The notes beneath the pieces are model-generated. The model saw nothing but the letters and a program-made list of their open reading frames with translations. It made no database searches and was not told the DNA's origin. A DNA stretch of 64,000 nt, from the NCBI RefSeq assembly GCF_013032445.1, contig NZ_WQCA01000006.1:62001-126000 (forward strand). Reading direction: 5' to 3'. This document shows, piece by piece, positions 36,386-45,663 of the stretch (positions within the stretch are counted from its first letter, which is position 1; every line of letters starts with the position of its first letter). This DNA is from Ruegeria arenilitoris (lineage in GTDB: Bacteria > Pseudomonadota > Alphaproteobacteria > Rhodobacterales > Rhodobacteraceae). Position numbers and translations under genes: made by a program.

Positions 36386-38067
36386 GAATGCTCTTCGGCT
36401 GCAGTGGCCGCCAGTGCGCGGTTATAGGCCTTCAGAGCGTCAATGTGATACAGCGCGCCCACCGGATTTTCGCTGCCATCCCTTTCGATGGTGACGACAG
36501 GAATGCACGGGATGTCATCGCGGTCGAAATAGGGCATCGCCGCTTCCAGCGTAGCATTGGCTTGCACGCAGAGGCCCTGTTCAATCAGCTCAAGCGCCTC
36601 GTCCCGGTTGATCGACTTCGCATCGCCGATGGGCCGCATCACCGCGCCGGCACGCAGCATCGCCAGCAGATAGGCTTGCGGTCCTGCGGCCAGATGCACA
36701 TCGCGGCGCTCCAGCTGTGTCAGGAAGAAAGACCTATCCACAAGGCGCGAGGCCAGCGCCGTTGACATTGAAACCGAGACCATCACGGCAAGCCCGATCT
36801 GCCAATCTCCGGTCAGTTCAAAGACGATCATGGTGGTGGAAATCGGTGCACCCAGCACAGCGGCGGCCACGGCGCCCATACCGGCAAAGGCATAAAGCGT
36901 GTGGGTTCCGGAGACATCCGGCAACAGCCCGGTGGCGATCAGGCCAAAAGCCAGCCCGGTCAGCGCTCCGATCATCAGCGAAGGTGAAAACACACCGCCC
37001 CCCATGCGCCCGCCCATGGTAATCGCCAGCGCCACCGTCTTGATCACCGCAAACAGGATCGCAACCGTCAGGGTCAGATCTCCGGTCAGTGCCCGAATTG
37101 TGGTTTCGTACCCGACTCCGATGATATGCGGAAACCAGATCGCCAGCAGGCCCAGCATTGCCCCGGACACCGCCGGGCGCAGCCAGCGCGGCAGGGACAT
37201 ACGGCTTTGGATATGGTTGCCGATATCCTCGGCGAAGAATATCGAGCGCATTAAAAGCAGCGACACCAGCCCGCAGATCAGCCCGAGGATCAGAAACGCA
37301 GGCAGTTCCACATAGAATTGCAGCGATCCGGGCGTTTCCAGAATGAACTCAGTAACGTCGCCGTATTCCAGCCGGTTGATCACTGTTCCGGCCACCGAGG
37401 CAATGACGATGGGCGCAAAGGCATGTACGGCAAAGTGGCGCAGCACAACCTCAAGCGCGAATAACGCACCGGCAATGGGCGAGTTAAAGCTGGCCGAAAC
37501 CGCCGCTGCCACCGCGCAGCCCAGCAGGTCGCGCCCTGTAATGCCATCGGCGTGGATGCGGTCGCTAACCCAGGTCGAGATCACCCCAGCCATGTGCACC
37601 ACCGGCCCCTCTCGCCCAGACGACCCGCCGGTGCTGAGCGTGATCAGCGAGGCAAAGAAGGACGCAATCCCCGCCTTACCCTCGACCCGGCCATCTGTCA
37701 GCGCGGCGCCCTCGATCACATCCGCAACCGAGCGTACCCGCCCATCATCGGTGAATTTGTGCAGGATCACACCCACGATCAGGCCGCCGATGATCGGTGT
37801 GATCAGGATTAAAAACCAAGGCAGTTTCTCGGCGTGGCTGTGCAGCAGCAGGATGTCCTCGGTATCATAGACATAGGCCTGCAGCGCCCGGATCGCCTTG
37901 CGGAACCCAAGCGCCATGAACCCCGCCGCGACCCCGATGGCCAGCGCGATGAACCAGAACTGGATCTGACTGGGACCGCGCCTCCGCATCACCCGCCACG
38001 CGTCCTTCATCGCGGCCAAAGCCTGATTAAGCTGGTTGCGCAGAACGGTGCGGGTCGATTGGGTCAT
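36382..38067 (-). CDS. ClC-family chloride channel/antiporter with C-terminal CBS domains
   Basis: This 561-residue inner-membrane protein has about ten to twelve helices and a soluble C-terminal CBS pair (about 440-550). The selectivity signatures are GSSGREGPVV, whose Glu corresponds to the gating Glu148 of E. coli ClcA, and GGVFSPSLMIGAL (about 355-367). The N-terminus is cytoplasmic and basic. Such proteins exchange Cl- for H+ or conduct Cl-, and can help acid resistance or charge balance. The CBS part implies nucleotide control. GAGGG precedes ATG 38,067. It is co-oriented with recN but lies downstream of it with about 90 bases between. Confidence 0.93.
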   Translation of the reverse strand: MTQSTRTVLRNQLNQALAAMKDAWRVMRRRGPSQIQFWFIALAIGVAAGFMALGFRKAIRALQAYVYDTEDILLLHSHAEKLPWFLILITPIIGGLIVGVILHKFTDDGRVRSVADVIEGAALTDGRVEGKAGIASFFASLITLSTGGSSGREGPVVHMAGVISTWVSDRIHADGITGRDLLGCAVAAAVSASFNSPIAGALFALEVVLRHFAVHAFAPIVIASVAGTVINRLEYGDVTEFILETPGSLQFYVELPAFLILGLICGLVSLLLMRSIFFAEDIGNHIQSRMSLPRWLRPAVSGAMLGLLAIWFPHIIGVGYETTIRALTGDLTLTVAILFAVIKTVALAITMGGRMGGGVFSPSLMIGALTGLAFGLIATGLLPDVSGTHTLYAFAGMGAVAAAVLGAPISTTMIVFELTGDWQIGLAVMVSVSMSTALASRLVDRSFFLTQLERRDVHLAAGPQAYLLAMLRAGAVMRPIGDAKSINRDEALELIEQGLCVQANATLEAAMPYFDRDDIPCIPVVTIERDGSENPVGALYHIDALKAYNRALAATAAEEHS

Positions 38068-38156
38068 TGGCCCTCGGGGATCAAGTCTTTTCCCTTAGTA
38101 AGCCACGGAGCGCCCTTATAAAAGTAGGATCGCGACGGTTTGAGCACTCGAAAGCG

Positions 38157-39806
38157 TCAGGCGTCAAGCAAAGCACGCGCGGCGGCGCGGGCCTCGTCAG
38201 TGATGGTATCCCCGGCGACCATACGGGCGATTTCGTCCACGCGGTCGGGGTCGGCCAGCGGGATCACGGTGGACAATGTCTGACCCTCCGTAACCTGTTT
38301 CTGTACCCTCCAATGGTGCGCTGCACGGGCGGCTACCTGCGGCGAATGCGTTACCACCAGAACCTGCCCCCCCTGCGCCAGCGACGCCAAACGACGCCCC
38401 ACCGCATCGGCCGTCGCCCCACCAACGCCACGGTCGATTTCATCAAAGATCATGGTCCGCGCGCTGTCGTCACCAGACAAACAGACCTTGAGCGCCAATA
38501 GGAAACGGCTGAGTTCACCGCCCGAAGCGATCTTGTTTAGCGGGCCGGACGGTGCACCGGGGTTGGTGGCGACAGTAAAGGCCACAGCATCAGTGCCTTC
38601 AGGGCCGGGATCGGAGGCGGTGATTTCAGTCTGAAACACCGCGCGCTCCATTTTCAACGGCGCGAGTTCTGCCATCACCGCAGCATCCAGTCGTCCGGCA
38701 GCCTGCTGCCGCGTGGCACTGAGCGCGGCGGCGGCTTTGTCATAAGCGGCCTGAGCAGCCTCGACCGCGGCCCGCTGATCCGCCAGATTCGCATCGCCCG
38801 CGTCCAGCCGGTTCAACCGGTCACGCAACGTATCGGCAAACGACCCCAAATCGTCCGGGGCCACGTCATGCTTGCGCGCTAGTGCGCGGATGGCAAACAG
38901 GCGTTCTTCGGCGGCCTCAAGTTCTGACGGGTTGAAATCCAGAGCTTGAAGGCAGGCATTCACACCATCCTGCGCCTCTCCCAATTCGATCAGGGCGCGG
39001 CCTAGTGCTGCGATAGGTTCCTCTAGCTGCCCGCCCGCGTTGTCGGACACACCTTCCAGCCAACGCACGGCGTCGGACATGGCCCCTTCGGCCCCGTCCC
39101 CGCCAAGCAGATCAAAGGCGCGGGCCACGTCATCGCGGATACGTTCGGCCCCCTGCATCATCCGGCGGCGCGCATCCAGTTCGGCATCCTCGCCGGGTTG
39201 CGGATCCAATTTGTCCAGTTCCGCAACGGCGTGGCGAAGGAATTCCTCTTCGGCGCGCATAGAGGCAAGCGTCGCCTCGGTCTCAGCCAGAGCCTTTCGT
39301 ACGCGTGACATCTCAGTCCACGCAACACGTACAGCAGCAAGATGATTCCCCACCCCGGCATAGTCATCCAGCATCGCCCGGTGACCGCGCGGGTTGAGCA
39401 ACCCGCGATCATCATGCTGGCCGTGCAGTTCAATCAACGTCTCGGACAGCGCCCGCAGCACCTCGCCCGAGCAGCGCCGGTCGTTGACCCAAGCAGTCTT
39501 GCGGCCCTCGGCTGTATTGACACGGCGCAGGATCAGTTCCTCGCCACCGGGAAGGCCAGCCTCGGCCAGAACCGCATGGGCGGCGTGATCGGGGCCCAGC
39601 TCGAACTCGGCGATCACCTCACCTTGGGCCGCCCCCTGACGGACCAGTTCGGCCCGTCCACGCCAGCCCAGCACAAAACCCAGCGAATCCAGCAGGATCG
39701 ACTTGCCCGCGCCGGTTTCCCCGGTCAATGCGTTCAGGCCCGGTTGAAACGTCAGTTCCAGCCGGTCAATGATCAGCATGTCGCGGATATCAAGGGCGCG
39801 CAGCAT
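38157..39806 (-). CDS. recN: DNA repair protein RecN
   Basis: RecN is an SMC-like ATPase that acts early in double-strand break repair. The 549-residue protein has Walker A GETGAGKS (29-36), and two long coiled-coil arms in the middle (about 150-360, rich in Glu, Ala, Leu and Arg). The C-terminal ATPase half has the SGGELSRFLLALK signature, TMIFDEIDRGVGGATAD as Walker B/D-loop and LVVTHSPQVAARA. It begins 35 bases after the bamD stop and is probably the last gene of the lpxC-bamD-recN segment of the cluster. Confidence 0.96.
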   Translation of the reverse strand: MLRALDIRDMLIIDRLELTFQPGLNALTGETGAGKSILLDSLGFVLGWRGRAELVRQGAAQGEVIAEFELGPDHAAHAVLAEAGLPGGEELILRRVNTAEGRKTAWVNDRRCSGEVLRALSETLIELHGQHDDRGLLNPRGHRAMLDDYAGVGNHLAAVRVAWTEMSRVRKALAETEATLASMRAEEEFLRHAVAELDKLDPQPGEDAELDARRRMMQGAERIRDDVARAFDLLGGDGAEGAMSDAVRWLEGVSDNAGGQLEEPIAALGRALIELGEAQDGVNACLQALDFNPSELEAAEERLFAIRALARKHDVAPDDLGSFADTLRDRLNRLDAGDANLADQRAAVEAAQAAYDKAAAALSATRQQAAGRLDAAVMAELAPLKMERAVFQTEITASDPGPEGTDAVAFTVATNPGAPSGPLNKIASGGELSRFLLALKVCLSGDDSARTMIFDEIDRGVGGATADAVGRRLASLAQGGQVLVVTHSPQVAARAAHHWRVQKQVTEGQTLSTVIPLADPDRVDEIARMVAGDTITDEARAAARALLDA

Positions 39807-39841
39807 CGGGTCTTAGCGTCCCACGCCTGTAGCCATGGCGA

Positions 39842-40684
39842 TTACAACCACTCACCTTTGATCGTCTGGCGGTAGATTTGGCTGAGCCAGTTGTTGCCGC
39901 GGCTCTTAAGCTCCAACCCACGCGAGGTCAGCAGCGTGTAGCCCGCGTCGTACCATTCCGACGATTGGTAGTTGTAGCCCAGAATGGCACCGGCCGATTG
40001 CGCCTCATCCACCAGACCCAATGACAGATACGCCTCGATCAGGCGATAGAGTGCTTCGGCGGTGTGGGTGGTGGTCTGGAAGTCTTCGACCACAACGCGG
40101 AACCGGTTGATGGCCGCGGTATAGTGATCCTGACGCAGGTAATAGCGCCCGATCTCCATCTCTTTGCCAGCCAAATGGTCAAAAGCCAGGTCGAATTTCA
40201 GCACGGCCGATGTGGCATATTCACTGTCGGGATAGACCTCGATCACCGTCCGCAATGATTGCAACGCCTGAAAGGTCAGGCCCTGATCGCGACCAACTTC
40301 GTCAATCTGGTCATAGTAGCTGAGCGCCAGAAGGTACTGGGCATAGGCTGCGTCTTCGTCCGTCGGGTAGAAGTCGATATAGCGCTGCGCGGCAGCGCGG
40401 CTTTCTTCGTAGTTCTTGTCCGTGTGGAACGAAAACGCCTGCATGATCAACGCGCGTTTTGCCCAGTCGGAATAGGGATACAGACGCTCCACCTCCGAGA
40501 AGTACCACGCTGCATCATCCGAGCGATTCTGCGACAGCTCGTACTCACCACGTGTGTAAATCTGTTCTGGCGTAAAGCCTTCCAGGTTCTGATTGCGGTC
40601 TGCGCCTCTGTTGCCGCAAGCCGTCAAAACTGCTGCCAGAACAATCGCGCCTGCGATTCTGACTGCCGCTTTGGTGCCAACCAT
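39842..40684 (-). CDS. bamD: Outer membrane protein assembly factor BamD
   Basis: BamD (ComL) is an essential outer-membrane lipoprotein of the BAM complex, which folds beta-barrel proteins. The 280-residue precursor has a lipobox ending at Cys 23 (AAVLTAC). A series of tetratricopeptide repeats follows, with FTPEQIYTRGEYELSQNRSDDAAWYFSEVERLYPYSDWAKRA as the first, then FYPTDEDAAYAQYLLALSYYDQIDEVGRDQ. The DVGRDQ/E segment is highly conserved in BamD. It lies between lpxC and recN, all on the minus strand. Confidence 0.95.
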   Translation of the reverse strand: MVGTKAAVRIAGAIVLAAVLTACGNRGADRNQNLEGFTPEQIYTRGEYELSQNRSDDAAWYFSEVERLYPYSDWAKRALIMQAFSFHTDKNYEESRAAAQRYIDFYPTDEDAAYAQYLLALSYYDQIDEVGRDQGLTFQALQSLRTVIEVYPDSEYATSAVLKFDLAFDHLAGKEMEIGRYYLRQDHYTAAINRFRVVVEDFQTTTHTAEALYRLIEAYLSLGLVDEAQSAGAILGYNYQSSEWYDAGYTLLTSRGLELKSRGNNWLSQIYRQTIKGEWL

Positions 40685-40811
40685 TCCGCCTATCCTTGTC
40701 GTATTGCTTATCGGGGTAAGCCCCGGATTGGGCTTCGGTTTAGCATATAAAATTCCGAGGCAAAACGCCTTAGTAGGCCTGTTGGCGGAATTGTCGACAG
40801 AGTTGATCTAA

Positions 40812-41732
40812 TCAGGCAACTTCAGGGATTTCGTCCCAAACAAGCCCCTGCCCCGGCAGGCGCGCGGCTTGTTCCGGGGTGCACAGCACAGGGCGTACAG
40901 CGCCGGGAGTTTCAAACAGCTTGCGCAGCAACGTGTTAGTCATGGCATGACCAGATTTGTCACCAGTGAAATGACCCAGAATCGGACCACCCGCCAGATA
41001 GAGGTCACCCAGAGCATCCAGCATCTTGTGACGTACAGCCTCATCCGCGTGACGGAAACCGCCAGGGGTCAGTACGTCATCACCTTGTACGACAACAGCG
41101 TTTTCCAGCGTACCGCCCAAGGCAAGGCCGTTTTCACGCATCGTTTCAACGTCGGTGCGGCGGCAGAACGTGCGGCAATCGCTGAGCTCACGCGCGAATG
41201 AACCATTGCGCATGTCCAGTCTCTTGGTCTGGCTGCCAATCGCGCCGTCTTCGAATTCAATGTGGAAATCGATGATCAACCCGTCCGCAGGCGTAATCGA
41301 CGCACTGGCACCTTCCCGCGACGCGGTCACTGGCTTGAGAACTTCGAAGGCCAGAACCGGGCTGGCTTGACGACGCACGCCCTTGCCCATGATGCCGCGT
41401 ACGAAATCGATCGACGAACCGTCCATAATCGGAACTTCGGGACCATCGATCTCGATCAGCGCGTTATGCACGCCACAACCCGCCAGCGCGGCCATAATAT
41501 GCTCGACAGTCGAAACCGAGACACTTGCTTCGTTCACCAAGCGGGTGCAAAGCGGCGTCCGCTCAACCACGTCATAGATCGCAGGGATCAGTGCATTGCC
41601 CAGCTCAATATCCGTCCGTTTGAACCAGATGCCGTGACCGGCGGCTGCCGGCTTCAGGACCATCGTCGCAGGCTTGCCGCTGTGCAGCCCGACGCCTGTA
41701 AACGTGATCGGAGATTTGAGCGTATGTTGCAA
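40812..41732 (-). CDS. lpxC: UDP-3-O-acyl-N-acetylglucosamine deacetylase LpxC
   Basis: LpxC is the zinc deacetylase that commits UDP-sugar to lipid A synthesis. The 306-residue protein shows FTGVGLHSG (11-19), zinc ligands His 78 (TVEHIMAAL), His 235 and Asp 239 (HKMLDALGDL), and the catalytic His 262 region (GDKSGHAMT). The start is a TTG at 41,730-41,732, giving MQHTLKSPITF, which matches the family N-terminus; GAGG lies six bases upstream. A TTG start would keep translation modest, of interest because LpxC levels are tightly controlled in other bacteria. It follows ftsZ, but the ftsZ terminator and an AT-rich leader of about 200 bases suggest its own promoter. Confidence 0.96.
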   Translation of the reverse strand: MQHTLKSPITFTGVGLHSGKPATMVLKPAAAGHGIWFKRTDIELGNALIPAIYDVVERTPLCTRLVNEASVSVSTVEHIMAALAGCGVHNALIEIDGPEVPIMDGSSIDFVRGIMGKGVRRQASPVLAFEVLKPVTASREGASASITPADGLIIDFHIEFEDGAIGSQTKRLDMRNGSFARELSDCRTFCRRTDVETMRENGLALGGTLENAVVVQGDDVLTPGGFRHADEAVRHKMLDALGDLYLAGGPILGHFTGDKSGHAMTNTLLRKLFETPGAVRPVLCTPEQAARLPGQGLVWDEIPEVA

Positions 41733-41900
41733 GGTGAACCTCGATGAGTGGTTTCCGGCCTTTTCGGTCCGTGTTGGTCACTCAACTAAGGAAGGTAGAG
41801 AAAAGGCTCAACTCACTCTTTGTAACTGAATGAAACATGAATGTAACAGATCGGCAAAAGGCTGCTTACATGCCTTTAAGTCTTTGTAATTAAAAAGAAA

Positions 41901-41922
41901 AGGGCCACCAAATGGTGGCCCT
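41901..41922 (-). terminator. Rho-independent terminator after ftsZ
   Basis: A 9-bp stem AGGGCCACC / GGTGGCCCT (41,901-41,909 with 41,914-41,922) closes a four-base loop. On the minus strand TTTCTTTTTAATTA follows. It starts 24 bases past the ftsZ stop and separates ftsZ from lpxC. Confidence 0.9.
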
Positions 41923-41945
41923 CTTTCATATTATTGTTACCGTAA

Positions 41946-43568
41946 TCAGTTGGCTTGACGGCGCAGGAAGGCCGGAATTTCGATGCGGTCCTGCTCGGGG
42001 TCGGCCTCGTCATGCGCAGGTGCCGTAGCGTCAGCTTGGCGCATTGGAGGCTGTTGGCGCATCGGTTGAGCCGGGGTATCTGCGGCGTGACCAGTCATCC
42101 GATCAATCAGGCGGTTAAAGCCAAAGCGGGGACGATCCTGCGCATCTGCCTGCGGTGCCGGGGCCGGTTGATGGGCCTGCGGGCGAGGCGCGGGATGGCC
42201 ACGCTCGGCTGCCGGAATGTTCTGAACAGCGGCCTGCAGACGCTGCAACGCCTCGGGGGACGGAGTACCTGCCGCGGCCTGCGGCTGTGGTGCAACAAAG
42301 CTCTCGGGCGCGGGTTCAACCGGTTCCGGGGTTGGCTCGAATTCGGCAACACGCGGCTGGTACGCCGGGGGCGGCAAACCGTCGTCGTCCCGTTCTACCC
42401 GAGGCTGAAACTGCGGCTGCGCAGGTTCCTCGGCGGTTTCAAACAGCGAGGGTTCGCGGTTGACTTCAGGCTGCGGTGCGGGCTCGGCAAATTCGGCCGC
42501 AACGGCGGGGGGCTCTTCCTGCTGCGGTTCTTCTGCCGAAACGGTACGTGTCAACGGTGCCGACATGGGGCGACGTGCGACCGGTACGTCTTCGGTTTTC
42601 TCGCTGGCGTCGATGCCGGTGGCGACAACCGATACGCGCATACCGCCTTCCATTGCCGTATCCAAGGTCGAACCTACGATGATGTTGGCCTCCGGGTCTA
42701 CTTCCTCTCGGATGCGGTTGGCGGCTTCGTCCAGTTCGAACAGGGTCAGGTCGTGCGAACCGGTGATGTTGATCAACACGCCCTTGGCACCCTTGAGGCT
42801 GATTTCGTCCAGCAGCGGGTTGGCAATCGCCTTCTCGGCCGCCTGAACCGCACGATCTTCACCGGTGGCCTCACCGGTGCCCATCATCGCCTTGCCCATT
42901 TCGTCCATCACAGCACGAACATCGGCAAAGTCGAGGTTGATCAGGCCCGGACGCACCATCAGGTCGGTCACGCCCTTAACACCCTGGTACAGAACATCGT
43001 CCGCCATCGAGAACGCCTCGGTGAAAGTCGTCTTCTCGTTGGCCAACCGGAACAGGTTCTGGTTCGGGATAATGATCAGCGTATCGACGACCTTTTGCAG
43101 CGATTCAACGCCGTCTTCGGCCTGACGCATCCGCTTGGCACCTTCAAACTGGAAGGGTTTGGTGACAACGCCCACGGTCAGCACGCCCAATTCACGGGCC
43201 GCCTGTGCGATGATCGGAGCCGCACCTGTGCCGGTGCCGCCGCCCATACCGGCGGTGATAAAGCACATATGTGCGCCTGCTAGGTGATCGACGATCTGTT
43301 CGATGCTTTCTTCGGCAGCTGCGGCACCTACGGTGGGTCGTGCACCGGCGCCCAGACCTTCGGTGACTTTCACACCCAGCTGCACCCGCGCCGAGGACTG
43401 GCTTTGCTGCAGCGCCTGCGCGTCAGTGTTGGCGACCACAAAATCAACGCCATCCAGTTGTTTCTCAATCATGTTGTTGACAGCGTTACCGCCTGCACCG
43501 CCAACGCCAAATACTGTAATCCGAGGCTTCAGTTCGTCGTGCCCGGGCATCGAAAGATTCAATGTCAT
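41946..43568 (-). CDS. ftsZ: Cell division protein FtsZ
   Basis: FtsZ is the tubulin-like GTPase that forms the division ring. The 540-residue protein has the GTP-binding domain with [17 protein letters not shown] (17-33), NTDAQAL and the tubulin signature GGGTGTG (109-115). The T7 loop [11 protein letters not shown] follows. A long linker rich in Pro, Glu, Gln and Ala (about 325-520) leads to the C-terminal peptide [12 protein letters not shown] that binds FtsA and other partners. The long linker is usual for alphaproteobacteria. ATG 43,568 follows GGACAG. A 349-base non-coding leader separates it from the upstream gene, so it likely has its own promoter, and a strong terminator follows. Confidence 0.97.
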   Translation of the reverse strand: MTLNLSMPGHDELKPRITVFGVGGAGGNAVNNMIEKQLDGVDFVVANTDAQALQQSQSSARVQLGVKVTEGLGAGARPTVGAAAAEESIEQIVDHLAGAHMCFITAGMGGGTGTGAAPIIAQAARELGVLTVGVVTKPFQFEGAKRMRQAEDGVESLQKVVDTLIIIPNQNLFRLANEKTTFTEAFSMADDVLYQGVKGVTDLMVRPGLINLDFADVRAVMDEMGKAMMGTGEATGEDRAVQAAEKAIANPLLDEISLKGAKGVLINITGSHDLTLFELDEAANRIREEVDPEANIIVGSTLDTAMEGGMRVSVVATGIDASEKTEDVPVARRPMSAPLTRTVSAEEPQQEEPPAVAAEFAEPAPQPEVNREPSLFETAEEPAQPQFQPRVERDDDGLPPPAYQPRVAEFEPTPEPVEPAPESFVAPQPQAAAGTPSPEALQRLQAAVQNIPAAERGHPAPRPQAHQPAPAPQADAQDRPRFGFNRLIDRMTGHAADTPAQPMRQQPPMRQADATAPAHDEADPEQDRIEIPAFLRRQAN

Positions 43569-43917
43569 GCTCTGTCCGCCTGTTTTTTTGACCCGCCAAA
43601 GCGGTGTTTTTCTTACCTAACCGCTTACAATTCTATCGACCCAAACCGCAAAGGTCACGCCAAAAATCGTCAAATTCCACAAAATATGGAGGAAATAAGG
43701 CAGTCACCAACGGCATTTCGCGCTGAACGCCAGATGTTGCGGAAAAAACTCAGTCCACCACAAAGCAAGCAACGCGTGCGCCGTAGCCGACATGCACGTC
43801 ACTTGGAGAGTCCATCGATTTTCAAAGTGCGGAAAACTGCTCAGGTCCTGCCGCAGGGCCTCTGACGGGCCTTGTGGATATCTTGCGGGATAAAACGACG
43901 GGCCGCAACCCGTTTCT
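43569..43917 (-). promoter_or_regulatory. Long leader upstream of ftsZ
   Basis: These 349 bases contain no supported gene. A -10-like TAGAAT (minus strand, 43,635-43,630) lies about 60 bases before the ftsZ ATG, but no good -35 is at the right distance. The left-over AT-rich tracts and the weak terminator at the far end suggest that ftsZ transcription starts here. I found no TTAA-N7-TTAA site for the cell-cycle regulator CtrA. Confidence 0.4.
43898..43913 (-). terminator. Weak terminator after the ftsA-proximal exported protein
   Basis: A 5-bp stem ACGGG / CCCGT (43,898-43,902 with 43,909-43,913) with a six-base loop is followed on the minus strand by CGTTTTA. It begins five bases past the stop of the small exported protein and may end the ftsQA message before ftsZ. 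Confidence 0.45.
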
Positions 43918-44334
43918 TTAGCTAATTGGGGTACTTGGACAATTCAAACCGTCCTCGGTGATGCTGCGCACCTCTTGAATTTCGCGGCGACTGAAACTGG
44001 CCAGTCGCACCATCAGGCGATCTTCGTGCAGAAAGGGCCACCAGCAGACCGGCACGCCATCCGCATCATCATCGTACAAAAAGCAGATCTGGCCGTTCGG
44101 CGTGGTGATTTGTCCGTAAACACAGCCCCGACCCTCCATACGCCACACGGATAAAGTTGGGCTGAGGAACTCCTCGGCACCCACCAGAAAGCCGCTGGGG
44201 TAGTCATGGAATGTGACTGTCTTACCTTGCACAGCGGTCAGAAATGCCTCGGGTGTGATCCGGGTTTGTGCTTGTACGGCGAATGGGGTCAGGGCAATCA
44301 CCGCCGCGACCCCTGCCCGCTTACCAATTGTCAC
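43918..44334 (-). CDS. Hypothetical exported protein between ftsA and ftsZ
   Basis: This 138-residue protein starts from a GTG (44,334) that overlaps the ftsA stop by 14 bases in another frame. The N-terminus is a signal peptide (TIGKRAGVAAVIALTPFAVQAQ, likely cut after AQA). The mature part of about 115 residues has TPEAFLTAVQGKTVTFHDYPSGFLVGAEEFLSP, four cysteines (CVYGQI, GQICFLYDD, PVCWWPF, LNCPST) that could pair, and many aromatics. I recognise no family. The frame stays open into ftsA, but only the GTG gives a sensible export signal. The position just upstream of ftsZ suggests a periplasmic role in division or simple hitch-hiking on the operon. Confidence 0.72.
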   Translation of the reverse strand: MTIGKRAGVAAVIALTPFAVQAQTRITPEAFLTAVQGKTVTFHDYPSGFLVGAEEFLSPTLSVWRMEGRGCVYGQITTPNGQICFLYDDDADGVPVCWWPFLHEDRLMVRLASFSRREIQEVRSITEDGLNCPSTPIS

Positions 44335-45658
44335 GGAACCAGCGCATCGCGCGTTTGAAAGGCCGTGCTGCATAGGTATCGACCGGAATTTCGAAATCCC
44401 ACCACTCGTCCTGCGGATGCGCCGCAAACAGGCTGAGCCCCACGGCCGACGAGAACCCCGGTCCGGTCGCCGATTGCGGCAGGCCGTGAACGCGCAGCGG
44501 ACGGCCCAGACGGACACGCTGACCCAGAATACGGGTCGCAAGGCCATCCAGCCCCATGATCTGACTGCCGCCACCGGTCAGCACGATCTGCTGGCTGGGC
44601 ATATGCTCGAACCCGGCAGCGTCCAAACGCACGCGCACCTCTTCGAGGATTTCCTCAACACGCGGGCGCATGATGCCGATCAACTCGGCCCGGCTGACGG
44701 TGCGACGGTCATGCTCCCAATCGCCGGTGTCGCCACCAATGTCGATCAGGTCGCGGTCATCAGCTCCGGTGGCGTGCACCCCGCCGTTGAAGGTCTTGAT
44801 CCGCTCGGCCACCGCCGCCGGCACGCCCAAACCCATCGAAATATCAGCGGTCACGTGATCGCCACCCATGCGGACGCAATCGGCATAGATCATGTGTTTC
44901 TTCATGAAGATCGACACGCTGGTGGTGCCGCCACCCATGTCAATACAGGCCGCGCCCAGCTCCTGCTCATCCTCGACCAGTGCTGAAATCCCCGACACGT
45001 AGGCCGAGTTCGCTATCCCCGCCAATTCCAGATCGCAGCGCTTGATACAGCGCACGATGTTCTGGATCGCAACCGCATCGACGGTCAGCATATGCATGTC
45101 CACGGCCAGTGATTGCCCCATCTGTCCACGCGGGTCGATCAGGCCCGAGCGGTTATCCAGCGCAAAATTCACCGGCTGCGCGTGCAACACTTCGCGCCCG
45201 GCTCCGTAATCCGGCACGTCACAGGCGTTCAGCACGCGGCCGACCTCGGCTTCGCTAACGACCTGACCTTCCAAATCAACCTGCGCATCCAACCCGTACG
45301 AACGCGGATTTGCGCCCGAGAAGCTGGCAATCACGTGATCCACCCGGATATCAGCCATCTTCTGTGCCGCTTGCAGAGCGGTCCGGATCGCGCGCTCGGT
45401 CTCTTGCATGGCGGTGACTTCGCCAAACTGCACGCCACGCGACCGTGTGGTTGCCGCCCCGATCACCCGGAAACCGGTCTGACCAGCCAGTGAGCCGATG
45501 CTGTTATCCTCGCTCAACCGACCTGTGCCGTCGAACCGCAGCACAAGGCAGGCAATCTTGGAACTGCCCACATCCAGAATGGCGACAACACCGCGTTGCA
45601 TCGCCTGTCTGCGCATCTGCCGCATGGCCCGTTGGGACTGATAAAGATCGGTCATCAT
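44321..45658 (-). CDS. ftsA: Cell division protein FtsA
   Basis: FtsA is the actin-like ATPase that tethers FtsZ to the membrane and recruits later division proteins. The 445-residue protein has the phosphate-1 loop ILDVGSSKIACLV (28-40), the 1C domain (about 95-175), phosphate-2 CIDMGGGTTSVSIF, and the adenosine motif IVLTGGGSQIMGL. The C-terminal helix RPFKRAMRWFRDNW is the amphipathic membrane anchor. It starts five bases after the ftsQ stop, and its own end overlaps the small exported protein. Confidence 0.96.
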   Translation of the reverse strand: MMTDLYQSQRAMRQMRRQAMQRGVVAILDVGSSKIACLVLRFDGTGRLSEDNSIGSLAGQTGFRVIGAATTRSRGVQFGEVTAMQETERAIRTALQAAQKMADIRVDHVIASFSGANPRSYGLDAQVDLEGQVVSEAEVGRVLNACDVPDYGAGREVLHAQPVNFALDNRSGLIDPRGQMGQSLAVDMHMLTVDAVAIQNIVRCIKRCDLELAGIANSAYVSGISALVEDEQELGAACIDMGGGTTSVSIFMKKHMIYADCVRMGGDHVTADISMGLGVPAAVAERIKTFNGGVHATGADDRDLIDIGGDTGDWEHDRRTVSRAELIGIMRPRVEEILEEVRVRLDAAGFEHMPSQQIVLTGGGSQIMGLDGLATRILGQRVRLGRPLRVHGLPQSATGPGFSSAVGLSLFAAHPQDEWWDFEIPVDTYAARPFKRAMRWFRDNW

Positions 45659-45663
45659 GGTCG

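Noticed and set aside
41955..43283. Long plus-strand open frame opposite ftsZ
   Set aside because: It is the antisense shadow of ftsZ, with Arg/Cys/Gly-rich composition and no ribosome site.
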